Shown one piece after another: positions 16,866 through 24,513 of a DNA stretch of 64,000 bases (its first letter is position 1; each line of letters opens with the position of its first letter). The stretch is from an uncultured bacterium. Lineage in GTDB: Bacteria > Cyanobacteriota > Vampirovibrionia > Gastranaerophilales > Gastranaerophilaceae. The stretch lies in the NCBI GenBank assembly GCA_902760645.1, contig CACWHC010000015.1, forward strand, positions 1-64,000. The letters run 5' to 3'. A program made the translations under genes and the position numbers. The notes beneath the pieces are model-generated. The model worked only from the letters and a program-made list of their open reading frames with translations. It was not told the DNA's origin and did no database searches.

Positions 16866-17963
16866 TTACGCATCAATAATACCACCGCCAAGAACTATGT
16901 CGCCATCATAAAATACTGCGGACTGCCCTATGGCTATGGATTTTTGCATATTTTCAAATTTTACAAACACATTTCCGTTCTCAAGCGGTGTAACGGTTAC
17001 TTCTGTCGGTTTCTGCGTTGAACGAATCTTTGCCTGACATTTTATTTCTTCTTTTAAATAATCAAACGGTATCCAGTTTAACTTTGTTGCGACAAGAGAA
17101 TCTTTCATTGTTGCATCTTTACCGCCTACTACAACTTCGTTTGTATCTTTTCTTAATTCCAATACATATAACGGTTCTGATGCAGAAATTCCCAAACCTT
17201 TTCTCTGTCCGATTGTATAATTCCATATACCGTCATGAGAACCTAATATTTTACCCTCACGGTCTACGATATTACCTTTCTTTGGCTGAACTTCCAACAA
17301 TTCGTTATAATCGCCGTCATAAAAATCCTGACTGTCAGGTTTATCCGCAACTTTTAATCCATGCTGTTCCGCTATCGCTCTTATTTCTTCCTTTTTATAT
17401 GTACCCAAAGGCAGCACTATTTTTCCCAATTGCTCCTGTTTCAGTCTGTATAAGAAATACGACTGATCTTTACCCTCATTAAGTCCTCTTTTTAAAAGAT
17501 ATCTGTCGCCCTCTTTTTCAATTCTTGCATAGTGTCCCGTTGCAAATTTGTCATAATTAATCCCGTTTGCCAAAGCCAATTTCGGCAACACATCAAATTT
17601 TATCAAACTGTTACACCATATACACGGATTAGGAGTTCTTCCCTCCAAATATTCTTTCTTAAAATTATCAAGAACTATTTTTTCATACTGTTCGGCACAA
17701 TCAAACACATAAAAAGGAATACCGATACTCTCAGCTATCTTTCTTGCTTCTTCAATATCTTCCTTTTCATCAGGTCCGTAACAAGCACCATGAGTACCTT
17801 TTTTATTCGGCAGGGCATCAATCTTTGCTTGAATTCTTTTATGAACTCCGGTATTACCCCATATTGCCATAGTCGCACCAATAACTTCATGTCCCTGCTC
17901 TTTTAACATTAATGCGGTAACTGAAGAATCAACGCCGCCCGACATTCCGACAAGAATTTTCAT
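16866..17963 (-). CDS. mnmA: tRNA-specific 2-thiouridylase MnmA, variant cysteine set
   Basis: 365 aa, thiolates U34 of Lys, Glu and Gln tRNAs. The PP-loop SGGVDSS (8-14) and CxxC C114-IW-C117 are present. The usual second catalytic cysteine, in the motif SxxICF before the central domain, is missing: the sequence goes SQDFYDGDY (211-219) with no Cys. Instead Cys61 occurs in GACYGPDEKED and Cys89 in the following strand. It works in the same pathway as mnmG in this window. Shine-Dalgarno GGAG. Confidence 0.92.
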   Translation of the reverse strand: MKILVGMSGGVDSSVTALMLKEQGHEVIGATMAIWGNTGVHKRIQAKIDALPNKKGTHGACYGPDEKEDIEEARKIAESIGIPFYVFDCAEQYEKIVLDNFKKEYLEGRTPNPCIWCNSLIKFDVLPKLALANGINYDKFATGHYARIEKEGDRYLLKRGLNEGKDQSYFLYRLKQEQLGKIVLPLGTYKKEEIRAIAEQHGLKVADKPDSQDFYDGDYNELLEVQPKKGNIVDREGKILGSHDGIWNYTIGQRKGLGISASEPLYVLELRKDTNEVVVGGKDATMKDSLVATKLNWIPFDYLKEEIKCQAKIRSTQKPTEVTVTPLENGNVFVKFENMQKSIAIGQSAVFYDGDIVLGGGIIDA

Positions 17964-18001
17964 ACTATTATTACTCCGTGCTATTTATACTTTGCATAAA
18001 T

Positions 18002-18048
18002 AATTCTACCTGATAATAAATTTTTTTCAAATTAAATCAGGTAGAATT
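18002..18048 (-). terminator. probable terminator of the flavodoxin gene
   Basis: Perfect 13-bp inverted repeat AATTCTACCTGAT / ATCAGGTAGAATT with a 21-nt AT-rich loop. The T-tract after it is weak. Confidence 0.5.
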
Positions 18049-18069
18049 ACTATATTTATATAATTATTT

Positions 18070-18549
18070 TTACAAAAATTTTGCAGCCCATTCTTTTAAC
18101 TGTTCTATTGACGGATTACCGTTCAATACATCACCCTCAATGATTTCACAGGAATCAGCTACACTTGGCTGCAAATTCCTGACCGCACTTCCGAATCTGC
18201 TGCCGCCTGAAGTACCAAACAGTATAATTTTCTTATTTGAAAAATCATGTGCTTCCAAAAAAGTATTAATAATTGTAGGTGCAATATACCACCATATAGG
18301 AAAACCTAAAAATACCGTTTCATATCCCGAAACATCAAATTTATCATCCACGATTGCAGGTCTTGAGCTCCAGTCCTTCATCTCAACAGAAGTTCTTGAA
18401 CTCTTATCAGTCCAATTCAAATCCGCATCAGTATAAGGTACCTGCGGTCTAATTTCATAAATATCAGCTTTTGCGGCTTTTGCCAAATTTTCAGCAACTC
18501 CCTTTGTTACTCCGCTTGCAGAAAAAAATGCAACTAATAATTTTGACAT
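18070..18549 (-). CDS. flavodoxin
   Basis: 159 aa flavodoxin fold of the type FMN_red/flavodoxin_4. The N-terminal FFSASGVTKGVAENLA binds the FMN phosphate, and FLGFPIWWYIAPTIINTFL and GTSGGSRFGS shape the flavin site. Small cytosolic electron carrier or NAD(P)H-linked reductase; the partner is unknown. Stand-alone gene with Shine-Dalgarno AAGGAGG and a good promoter. Confidence 0.88.
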   Translation of the reverse strand: MSKLLVAFFSASGVTKGVAENLAKAAKADIYEIRPQVPYTDADLNWTDKSSRTSVEMKDWSSRPAIVDDKFDVSGYETVFLGFPIWWYIAPTIINTFLEAHDFSNKKIILFGTSGGSRFGSAVRNLQPSVADSCEIIEGDVLNGNPSIEQLKEWAAKFL

Positions 18550-18571
18550 AATAACCTCCTTAGTTATTATA

Positions 18572-18599
18572 ATAATACACTATTGTAATTCTTAGTCAA
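18572..18599 (-). promoter_or_regulatory. promoter of the flavodoxin gene
   Basis: Minus strand TTGACT (18599-18594), 16-nt spacer, TATTAT (18577-18572). It sits just after the terminator of the upstream gene. Confidence 0.55.
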
Positions 18600-18609
18600 G
18601 GAAGTTTAC

Positions 18610-18645
18610 AAAAAGCCCGAACTCTTTTATGAATTCGGGCTTTTT
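18610..18645 (-). terminator. terminator of the HEAT-repeat gene
   Basis: 12-bp stem AAAAAGCCCGAA / TTCGGGCTTTTT with a 12-nt loop. Confidence 0.85.
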
Positions 18646-18665
18646 AAATATATTTTAAACAGTAA

Positions 18666-18950
18666 TTAAGCTGCCATTTCACCTTTGATTTCTCTGATTA
18701 AATATTCAGCAACCCATTCGAAATCCTTATTATCGTGAGCAGCTTTTTCAAGGTATTTAATTGAAGCATCACCGATTCTGATTAAAGTCATTGCAACAAC
18801 ACCTCTTTTTACACCTCTTACAACCTGTAACTGGTCAACTAATTGAGGAACAATTGCTGAACCGCAATTTACAAGAGTATTTTCCAATTCATTTTTTGTT
18901 GTATTATCTGCTGTTTCTAACTTTGTAAGAATTTCTTTAACTGTTTCCAT
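18666..18950 (-). CDS. small HEAT-repeat protein
   Basis: 94 aa from ATG 18950 (GGAG 11 nt upstream; an ATG at 18965 overlaps that Shine-Dalgarno sequence). Two to three helical repeats with the PBS-lyase/HEAT look: VPQLVDQLQVVRGVKRGVVAMTLIRIGD, then a short repeat ending IKGEMAA. Probably a protein-protein adaptor. The partner is unknown and it stands alone between terminators. Confidence 0.7.
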   Translation of the reverse strand: METVKEILTKLETADNTTKNELENTLVNCGSAIVPQLVDQLQVVRGVKRGVVAMTLIRIGDASIKYLEKAAHDNKDFEWVAEYLIREIKGEMAA

Positions 18951-19065
18951 TATTAAAATCTCCATATATTCTAATCTATATTAACATTATAATTCAAAAT
19001 TACTTCAAACTCGATTTTCCTTACATAATCTTTATATCTTTATAAAGATTTTACATCCGAATATA

Positions 19066-19102
19066 AAAAATACCGCCACAACTCAAATGCAGCGGTATTT
19101 TT
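19066..19102 (-). terminator. terminator of the M49-like peptidase gene
   Basis: 11-bp stem AAAAATACCGC / GCGGTATTTTT, T-rich on both sides. Confidence 0.85.
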
Positions 19103-19121
19103 AGATATTAAAGCAAAAAAA

Positions 19122-20840
19122 TTAACTTAATTTATCAGCCAACTCTGTTTCTAATTTTCCGTTCAGAGTTTTACTGATTTTTTGAAGTTTTTGACCGATT
19201 AGTTCCATATTATCCGTCCAAACAAAATTATCCTTAACGTATTTTTCAGCCTTATCAAAATCACCGTCAATTTGTATTCTGACGATTTCTGCGAGCATTT
19301 CTTTTGCGATAGGAACGACCTTATCAATATTTACATGTATTTTTCCGTCAACGATATCGTAAGCACCACGTTCGGAAAAATATTTATTCTGCATAACCGT
19401 TCTTACTCTGTGTGCCTGAGATAAAGTCGGTTTTGTTTTTAAGAAATTATCGGCAATTGTTGTAACAATAATTTGTTTTCGTTGTTCCTCCGTGTACATT
19501 CCTAACTCTGTCAGCAAATCAACAAATGCCAAAGAACCCATATCGGCTTTGTTTTCTTCAATTATATTACGATATTTTCCTAAGGTTTCATTTCCCTTTT
19601 TGGGACCTAAAGAATGTGCATTCTCATGCCCTATCGTAAACCAATGATCAGCTTCATCAAGATAATATTGATGCTGCTCTTTATCTAAAATTGCATCAAG
19701 TCTTTCCTGTAACTTTTTCATATCACTGATAAATCTTATCTGTCTGTGATAAACGTTTCTTCTGCCTCCGCCTATAGTAAGCGACAATTTATCATCATTC
19801 GGGAGGTTTTCCGCTAATGTTATTCCGCCTCTGTATTCGCCAACATCACCGGTTGCCGTAACCATATCCACATCAACCATTGTTTGCTTTGAATCTTCAT
19901 CGGGCTTTATATTCTGCTCGTATTCATCATTGAACGGCATATTTTTTGCAAGTATCGGAAGATATTTTTTTATAGCCATTAAGGCATCCGTACCCTTTTT
20001 ATTGATAATTCCCACTCTGCCGCCTAAAAAATCTTTTGGAACCGGTGAAATATTATTTTCATCAAGCAAATTTTTTAATTCTTCGTTCTCAATAACTGTA
20101 CCTGTCATTTCATCGGAATAATTTTCTCTTGTTATGGTAAATTCCAGCGGAGTATCCTGTAAAGTTGCCCATTTTTTATCCGCATAAGCATCCAGCATTG
20201 GATCGGCTTCCCTAAGAGCCTTTGCCTGTAATTTTAAATACTCATTAAAGTCTGCATTAGTTGATACTTTGCTTGCAGCCTCTATTTCATCAGCCATCTT
20301 AGAAAAATCATCCTTAAATTTATCTATATAATCAATTCCGATTAGTTCATCCCCGTCACGTTCAACAACGGAACGCTGAGTAAGAATTTTTCTGACCTTA
20401 TCAGCCTTTCCTGATTTTAGCATCTTTATTAATATTGAATGAAATTCCTCTACCGGTAAATCAGTCGGATAAACACCTTTACCCGGATATGCAGGGACTT
20501 CTTTTGCAAGAAAAATAGGTTCTGACATTGTGTCTATCGCATTTATCCCTTTTTGAGCATCAAAAAGGATTTTTGTCAGCTCTGCCTGCTTATTACCTTT
20601 TTTAATTTCTTCTTCCAAAAAGTTTTTAAACGGTAAATTGTGATGGTTATCAAGCTGCATATTTATAACTTCAAGAATATTTGCCGCCCGAACAAGATGT
20701 TTTAATGCCTCTTTATCACCGTCAGCCAACCCCAAATACTCAGCTGCATCAGCCTTTAAAAACTTTTTTGTCATTAAATAATCTTTGTGTGTTCTTTTTT
20801 CCAACTCTTCCATAGAAAGATTCAATGTATAATCTGCCAT
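19122..20840 (-). CDS. M49-like (dipeptidyl-peptidase III-type) zinc metallopeptidase
   Basis: 572 aa, no signal peptide. The zinc motif H405-E-N-A-H409 followed by SLGP and, about 20 residues later, EENKAD (428-433) matches the HExxH...EExKAD arrangement of the DPP III-like proteins found next to Nudix domains. Classical DPP III has HExxGH instead. The N-terminal 350 residues are helical and give no further motif. Likely a cytosolic peptidase acting on short peptides (inference). Shine-Dalgarno AAGGAG, single-gene unit. Confidence 0.75.
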   Translation of the reverse strand: MADYTLNLSMEELEKRTHKDYLMTKKFLKADAAEYLGLADGDKEALKHLVRAANILEVINMQLDNHHNLPFKNFLEEEIKKGNKQAELTKILFDAQKGINAIDTMSEPIFLAKEVPAYPGKGVYPTDLPVEEFHSILIKMLKSGKADKVRKILTQRSVVERDGDELIGIDYIDKFKDDFSKMADEIEAASKVSTNADFNEYLKLQAKALREADPMLDAYADKKWATLQDTPLEFTITRENYSDEMTGTVIENEELKNLLDENNISPVPKDFLGGRVGIINKKGTDALMAIKKYLPILAKNMPFNDEYEQNIKPDEDSKQTMVDVDMVTATGDVGEYRGGITLAENLPNDDKLSLTIGGGRRNVYHRQIRFISDMKKLQERLDAILDKEQHQYYLDEADHWFTIGHENAHSLGPKKGNETLGKYRNIIEENKADMGSLAFVDLLTELGMYTEEQRKQIIVTTIADNFLKTKPTLSQAHRVRTVMQNKYFSERGAYDIVDGKIHVNIDKVVPIAKEMLAEIVRIQIDGDFDKAEKYVKDNFVWTDNMELIGQKLQKISKTLNGKLETELADKLS

Positions 20841-20930
20841 AATAAAGCTCCTTTTCCTGAGCCAATTATAACACTTTTTCCCATCATTTACAAGGTAGGG
20901 TAAGCTAGCTTACTTTTCTCCGCCACCACA

Positions 20931-21095
20931 TTTTCCGCATTTTTATCTTAGCTACCAATATTTCCGCAAGACTTCACTGTTTTTCCGTTTTTTTATCTCA
21001 GCTACCAATATTTCCGCGAGACTTCACTGTTTTTCCGCATTTTTATCTCAGCCACCAGTATTTCCGCAAATTTGTTCGGATTTTCCGCATTTTAA
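20931..21095. repeat. 50-bp tandem repeat, 3.3 copies
   Basis: Units at 20931, 20981, 21031 and partial 21081 have an exact 50-bp period. Each contains TTTTCCG..., TTTTTATCTCAGC, ACCAATATTTCCGC and ACTTCACTG, so each has two TTTCCGC words 25-26 bp apart. A related piece begins the window (4-35). Confidence 0.85.
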
Positions 21096-21100
21096 TTCTG

Positions 21101-21121
21101 CCCTCTACCATCGGGAGAGGG
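21101..21121. repeat. third copy of the CCCTCTACC...GAGAGGG hairpin word
   Basis: 21 bp identical to 21983-22003 (starts CCCTCTACCATC, ends GGGAGAGGG), here single and self-complementary at its ends. Confidence 0.7.
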
Positions 21122-21137
21122 GTTGGCATAATAAAAA

Positions 21138-21210
21138 CAATCCGATGGTCAGGGTATCTTGGAGGATCAAAATAATATGACAGTATTATTTTCCCTAACC
21201 AATCGGATTG
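21138..21210. repeat. inverted-repeat hairpin element
   Basis: The outer arms CAATCCGATGGTCAGGG (21138-21154) and CCCTAACCAATCGGATTG (21193-21210) pair nearly perfectly. An inner AATAATA-TGACAG-TATTATT hairpin sits at 21171-21190. A 71-codon minus-strand ORF crossing it is judged spurious. Confidence 0.65.
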
Positions 21211-21477
21211 CTTTTCAGCAATATTTTTTTTGCTTAGACTCTTTACATCATTATACACCCAAACAAATTAATCTGTAAATAGATTATTAAGCTATTAACA
21301 AAAAAATTATTAAACCCTGTTTTGCTGTCGCAAAACAGTCACTCATACCTATTTTAACTGTGCGGTAGCACCGATTTGAACTGTTCACCGGTCACTGTTT
21401 ACAGGTCACATTAATCTGTACGTTTGACCCCTCACCCAAATTTCTAAGTTCACATCCGTTCACTAAGAAATCTTTTT

Positions 21478-21655
21478 CATGTCATTGCGAGCGGAAGCGA
21501 AGCAATCCATCCGTTTGGTTATTCATGTTTTATAAATATTTACTTCCTTGCTCATTTTTTAAATTTTTTGGATTGTCTTATATTTTTATAATTATGGCTT
21601 CTAAATAGCTGGATTACGTCGTCGGGCAAACCTTTGCCCTCCTCGTAATGACATG
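21478..21655. repeat. MITE-like element with CATGTCATTRCGAG ends
   Basis: Left end CATGTCATTGCGAGCG with AGCGAAGCAATCC; right end GGATTACGTCGTCGGGC ... CCTCGTAATGACATG. The ends are inverted repeats about 178 bp apart. The same element, with a longer interior, is at 50926-51213. This word family (GTCATTGCGAG...GCAATCC) is widespread as a short interspersed repeat in many bacteria. Confidence 0.75.
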
Positions 21656-21712
21656 GTTTATTTTAACCGTGCGTCAGCACCGATACGAACTGTTCACTGT
21701 TTACTGGTCCCT

Positions 21713-21930
21713 GTTCGGGATGACGTAAAATAGGCATAATTCTTTCTTCACCGTAGTCTAAAAAATCCCACGAGCGAAGCATCTTTAAAGGCAGGCTAGC
21801 CTGCAAATCCTTGTAAACCCTTACTGCGAGAGGTTCTTACCCCACTCTTAGGTGTAAATTCGCTCATAGCAATATCCTCCGCTGTTTTCTATCTGCATTA
21901 TCATTATATCGTATTTTTTAAAATTTACAA
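21713..21930 (-). other. orphan pilin-cassette leader without its gene
   Basis: Minus strand: promoter TTGTAA (21930-21925), 16-nt spacer, TATAAT (21908-21903), Shine-Dalgarno GGAGG, then a 23-codon mini-ORF (21867-21796, starts MSEFTPKSGVRTSRSKGLQ) over the palindrome GCAGGCTAGCCTGC. It matches the leader at 52066-52305 base for base over long runs. After GTTC (21713-21716) it jumps directly to sequence that at the other locus lies beyond the pilin gene. I read it as a deleted copy. Confidence 0.65.
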
Positions 21931-21982
21931 GTCTTTTTTAAATAAAAATTTAACATCTATATACAATATCTCATTTTACTCT

Positions 21983-22121
21983 CCCTCTACCATCGGGAGA
22001 GGGTAATTTTTCAAGGCGAATTTATGAGCCTTGAGGTTTTGAAAAGATTAACCCCTCACCCGAATTGCTAAACTCAACTTCGTTTCGTTAACCAATTCTT
22101 CCCTCTCCCGTTGGTAGAGGG
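21983..22121. repeat. inverted-repeat element, about 140 bp
   Basis: 21-bp arms at 21983-22003 and 22101-22121 are inverted repeats with one mismatch (CCCTCTACC...GGGAGAGGG). Each arm is itself partly palindromic. The interior has no ORF. A third copy of the arm is at 21101-21121. Small non-autonomous mobile element is the likeliest reading. Confidence 0.65.
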
Positions 22122-22133
22122 AACATTTGCATT

Positions 22134-22192
22134 TATCACAGCATATATTTGCATTCAACGAGCAAAGCATCTTTAAGGGCAGGCTTGCCTGC
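22134..22192. repeat. dispersed CGAGCGAAGCATC palindrome repeat abutting queA
   Basis: Near-copy of 44-105. CGAGCAAAGCATCT is followed by GGCAGGCTTGCCTGC. Its right edge directly touches the queA stop codon (22194-22192). Other copies are at 21771-21804 and 52147-52180. Confidence 0.7.
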
Positions 22193-23241
22193 TATTTTAT
22201 AAACATACAATCCCCGTAGCTGAAAAATCTGTACTTGTTTTCAATAGCCTCTTTATACGCTTTAAAAATAAATTCTTTTCCTGCCAAAGCACTCACAAGC
22301 ATTAAAAGCGTTGATTTTGGTAAATGAAAATTAGTTATCAGCTTATCGACAACTTTAAATTCATAAGGGGGATAAATAAACAGTTTTGAACTGTCATGAC
22401 AAGCCTTTATACAACCGTATTTATTATATACCGTTTCAAGAGTTCTTACGGAAGTAGTACCGACTGCAATAATATTTTTCCCCTCTTTTTTTGCCTTATT
22501 TATTTTATCGGCAGCTTCCTGTGTAACCTCAAAACTCTCGGAATGCATAATATGGTCTTCCACTTTTTCGCATTTTACCGGTCTGAAAGTTCCCATACCG
22601 ACATTCAGCGTAACATATATTATATCGACACCCTTATTTTTCAGATTTTCCAAAATTTCTTCCGTAAAATGCAATCCTGCTGTAGGTGCTGCAACAGAAC
22701 CCTCATCTTTTGCATAAACTGTCTGATATCTTTCAAAATCAAGTTTCTTTATTTCTTCGGTCTGAAGTTTTCTTTCAATATACGGCGGCAAAGGAATATT
22801 TCCGTTACGATGAAGAACATCAAGTAAATTTCCGTCATAAATAAGTTCAACTAACCATTCGCCTGCATCTTCCAACGGATTAAGAACTTTTACGGACAAT
22901 TCGTCACTGATTTTTATTATTGTGCCTTCCTTCACACGTTTTGAAGGCTTAATAAGGCACTGCCAAACAGCTTCTTTATCGGTATTTTTCAGCAAAAATA
23001 CCTCAATTTTTGCACCTGTTTCTTCTTTTATACCGTATAACCTTGCAGGCAAAACTTTTGTATTATTCAGAACGAGAACAGAATCCTTATCAATTAAATC
23101 AACAATATCGTAAAAATGCTTATGTTCAATGGACTTTGAAGCCCTGTCCAACACAAGCATTCTTGAATTTTGTCTTTTATCCGCCGGCAGCTGTGCTATC
23201 AGTTCTTCGGGTAAATTATAATCGTACTCCGAAATCAGCAT
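22192..23241 (-). CDS. queA: S-adenosylmethionine:tRNA ribosyltransferase-isomerase
   Basis: 349 aa, transfers the ribosyl part of SAM to preQ1 at tRNA position 34, making epoxyqueuosine. The N-terminus YDYNLPEELIAQLP, SVAAPTAGLHFT and NFHLPKSTLLMLVSA are hallmark segments. It starts 7 bp after the yidC stop with only a weak Shine-Dalgarno sequence, so it is probably translationally coupled. The stop codon abuts a dispersed palindromic repeat. Confidence 0.95.
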   Translation of the reverse strand: MLISEYDYNLPEELIAQLPADKRQNSRMLVLDRASKSIEHKHFYDIVDLIDKDSVLVLNNTKVLPARLYGIKEETGAKIEVFLLKNTDKEAVWQCLIKPSKRVKEGTIIKISDELSVKVLNPLEDAGEWLVELIYDGNLLDVLHRNGNIPLPPYIERKLQTEEIKKLDFERYQTVYAKDEGSVAAPTAGLHFTEEILENLKNKGVDIIYVTLNVGMGTFRPVKCEKVEDHIMHSESFEVTQEAADKINKAKKEGKNIIAVGTTSVRTLETVYNKYGCIKACHDSSKLFIYPPYEFKVVDKLITNFHLPKSTLLMLVSALAGKEFIFKAYKEAIENKYRFFSYGDCMFIK

Positions 23242-23248
23242 AACTCAA

Positions 23249-24334
23249 CTACTCTTTCGTAACGTTTTTAGCGTTTGCCAAATCTATATCACTGACGGCA
23301 GCTCTTTTCGCTGCTTCCTCGCCATCAATTTGCTTATTAACAATAATCGTCTGAATTACCTGAACAATATTACTTACAATAAGGTAAATAAATACACCTG
23401 CCGGAATCGGTATCATTATAAATGTTGCCATAATCATAATCGGCATGAATGTACCCATAGATTTCTGAATAGCCTGTTGTGTCGGATCCATATCTTTTGC
23501 GGCCTTGTTATTCATTGACATCATAAGCTTTTGAGATAACCACATTGTCAAACCGAAAATTGCAATCAATATTAATACATCCCAATGTAATGACTTATTA
23601 ACAGGAACAGTAGGAACAGAAGCTACAAGTGAACCCTCCTGTCTGTTAAATGTAAGAGTTTCGGTTTCTTTTGTACTTAAATCCGTAATACTTAATTCTG
23701 CTTTTGTAACTTTTTCTAACTGAGAAAATTTCATATCAAGGTGATCAAGACTTAATTCCAAATCCATATTGTTACCCGGAACAATTTCACCCTTGACTTC
23801 AAGAGCCTTTTTAGCATCTTTTATTTTTACGTTTTCAACAACTTCATCACCAATAAATACTCTTGCGGATTTTCCGGGAGCAAAATTATCAAATTTTGAT
23901 ACGCCGATTTTTCCATCATCCGAAACCCCAACATTAGCCCTTAATGTAGTATCTAAACGGCTTATGAATAAGAATTTTGAATCTCCTGCAATCTGAATAA
24001 ACTGAGGACTCATTAATGACGTATACAAAAGAATGAATATCGGCATTTGAATCAGCAACGGCAAACATCCGCCCATCGGATTGAATTTGTGTTCTTTGTA
24101 GAACTCCATCATTTTTTGCTGCATTAACTGAGGATTATTTTTATATCTGTCCTGTATAGCTTTTAATTTAGGCTGTAATGTCTGCATTGCCCTCATATTT
24201 CTCTGTTGAGAAACATTCAGAGGCCACATAGCAGCTCGCATAATCAATGTTAAAATTATTATCGCAACACCGTAACTACCGACAAATGAAGCTAATATTT
24301 TCAAAAAATGTATTGTTAAACCGACGAAATCCAA
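23249..24334 (-). CDS. yidC: membrane protein insertase YidC
   Basis: 361 aa, inserts and folds inner-membrane proteins. The first membrane helix is followed by the conserved cytoplasmic loop (MRAAMWPLNVSQQRNM, QPKLKAIQDRYKNNP) and NPMGGCLPLLIQMPIFILLY. A roughly 120-residue soluble insert (about 125-245) then precedes the last helices, resembling cyanobacterial/Alb3-type proteins with a loop. The start is TTG 24334, with AGGATTAGGGAA before it and no ATG in frame. It is paired with queA rather than with the usual rnpA-rpmH. Confidence 0.92.
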   Translation of the reverse strand: MDFVGLTIHFLKILASFVGSYGVAIIILTLIMRAAMWPLNVSQQRNMRAMQTLQPKLKAIQDRYKNNPQLMQQKMMEFYKEHKFNPMGGCLPLLIQMPIFILLYTSLMSPQFIQIAGDSKFLFISRLDTTLRANVGVSDDGKIGVSKFDNFAPGKSARVFIGDEVVENVKIKDAKKALEVKGEIVPGNNMDLELSLDHLDMKFSQLEKVTKAELSITDLSTKETETLTFNRQEGSLVASVPTVPVNKSLHWDVLILIAIFGLTMWLSQKLMMSMNNKAAKDMDPTQQAIQKSMGTFMPIMIMATFIMIPIPAGVFIYLIVSNIVQVIQTIIVNKQIDGEEAAKRAAVSDIDLANAKNVTKE

Positions 24335-24451
24335 TTCCCTAATCCTCTCACTTATTTATAACTGATACTTTTAACACGGTATTATAAAAGCATCACCCAG
24401 TCAAGAAATAGTAAATCTTTGTAAAGAGTCGTTGATAATCAAAATTAAAAC

Positions 24452-24480
24452 TTGACTTTAAAACATGTTTAAAATAGAAT
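24452..24480 (+). promoter_or_regulatory. outer promoter of the tRNA-Pro locus
   Basis: TTGACT (24452-24457), exactly 17 nt, TAGAAT (24475-24480). It precedes the 12-base copy of the tRNA-Pro 5' end at 24514. Confidence 0.6.
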
Positions 24481-24513
24481 ATTCGGGTACCCCAAATATA
24501 GTAAATACTATAG

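Larger units (their letters stand above)
20870..22191. other. 1.3-kb gene-free repeat-rich region
   Basis: No credible protein gene. In order it holds a 50-bp tandem repeat (20931-21095), an inverted-repeat hairpin element (21138-21210), a CTGTTTTGC hairpin (21317-21338), repeat pieces related to the 51.2-kb locus (21350-21410, 21660-21715), a MITE-like element (21478-21655), an orphan pilin leader (21713-21930), a 140-bp inverted-repeat element (21983-22121) and a dispersed palindrome (22134-22192). It lies between two gene units reading the same way. Confidence 0.7.

Noticed and set aside
20931-21095. CRISPR array
   Set aside because: The full 50-bp unit repeats with point differences. There are no unique spacers and no cas genes in the window.
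21043-21258. 71-codon minus ORF in the repeat region
   Set aside because: It crosses an inverted repeat, the CCCTCTACC word and the 50-bp tandem repeat, and has no Shine-Dalgarno sequence. Repeat translation is the better explanation.
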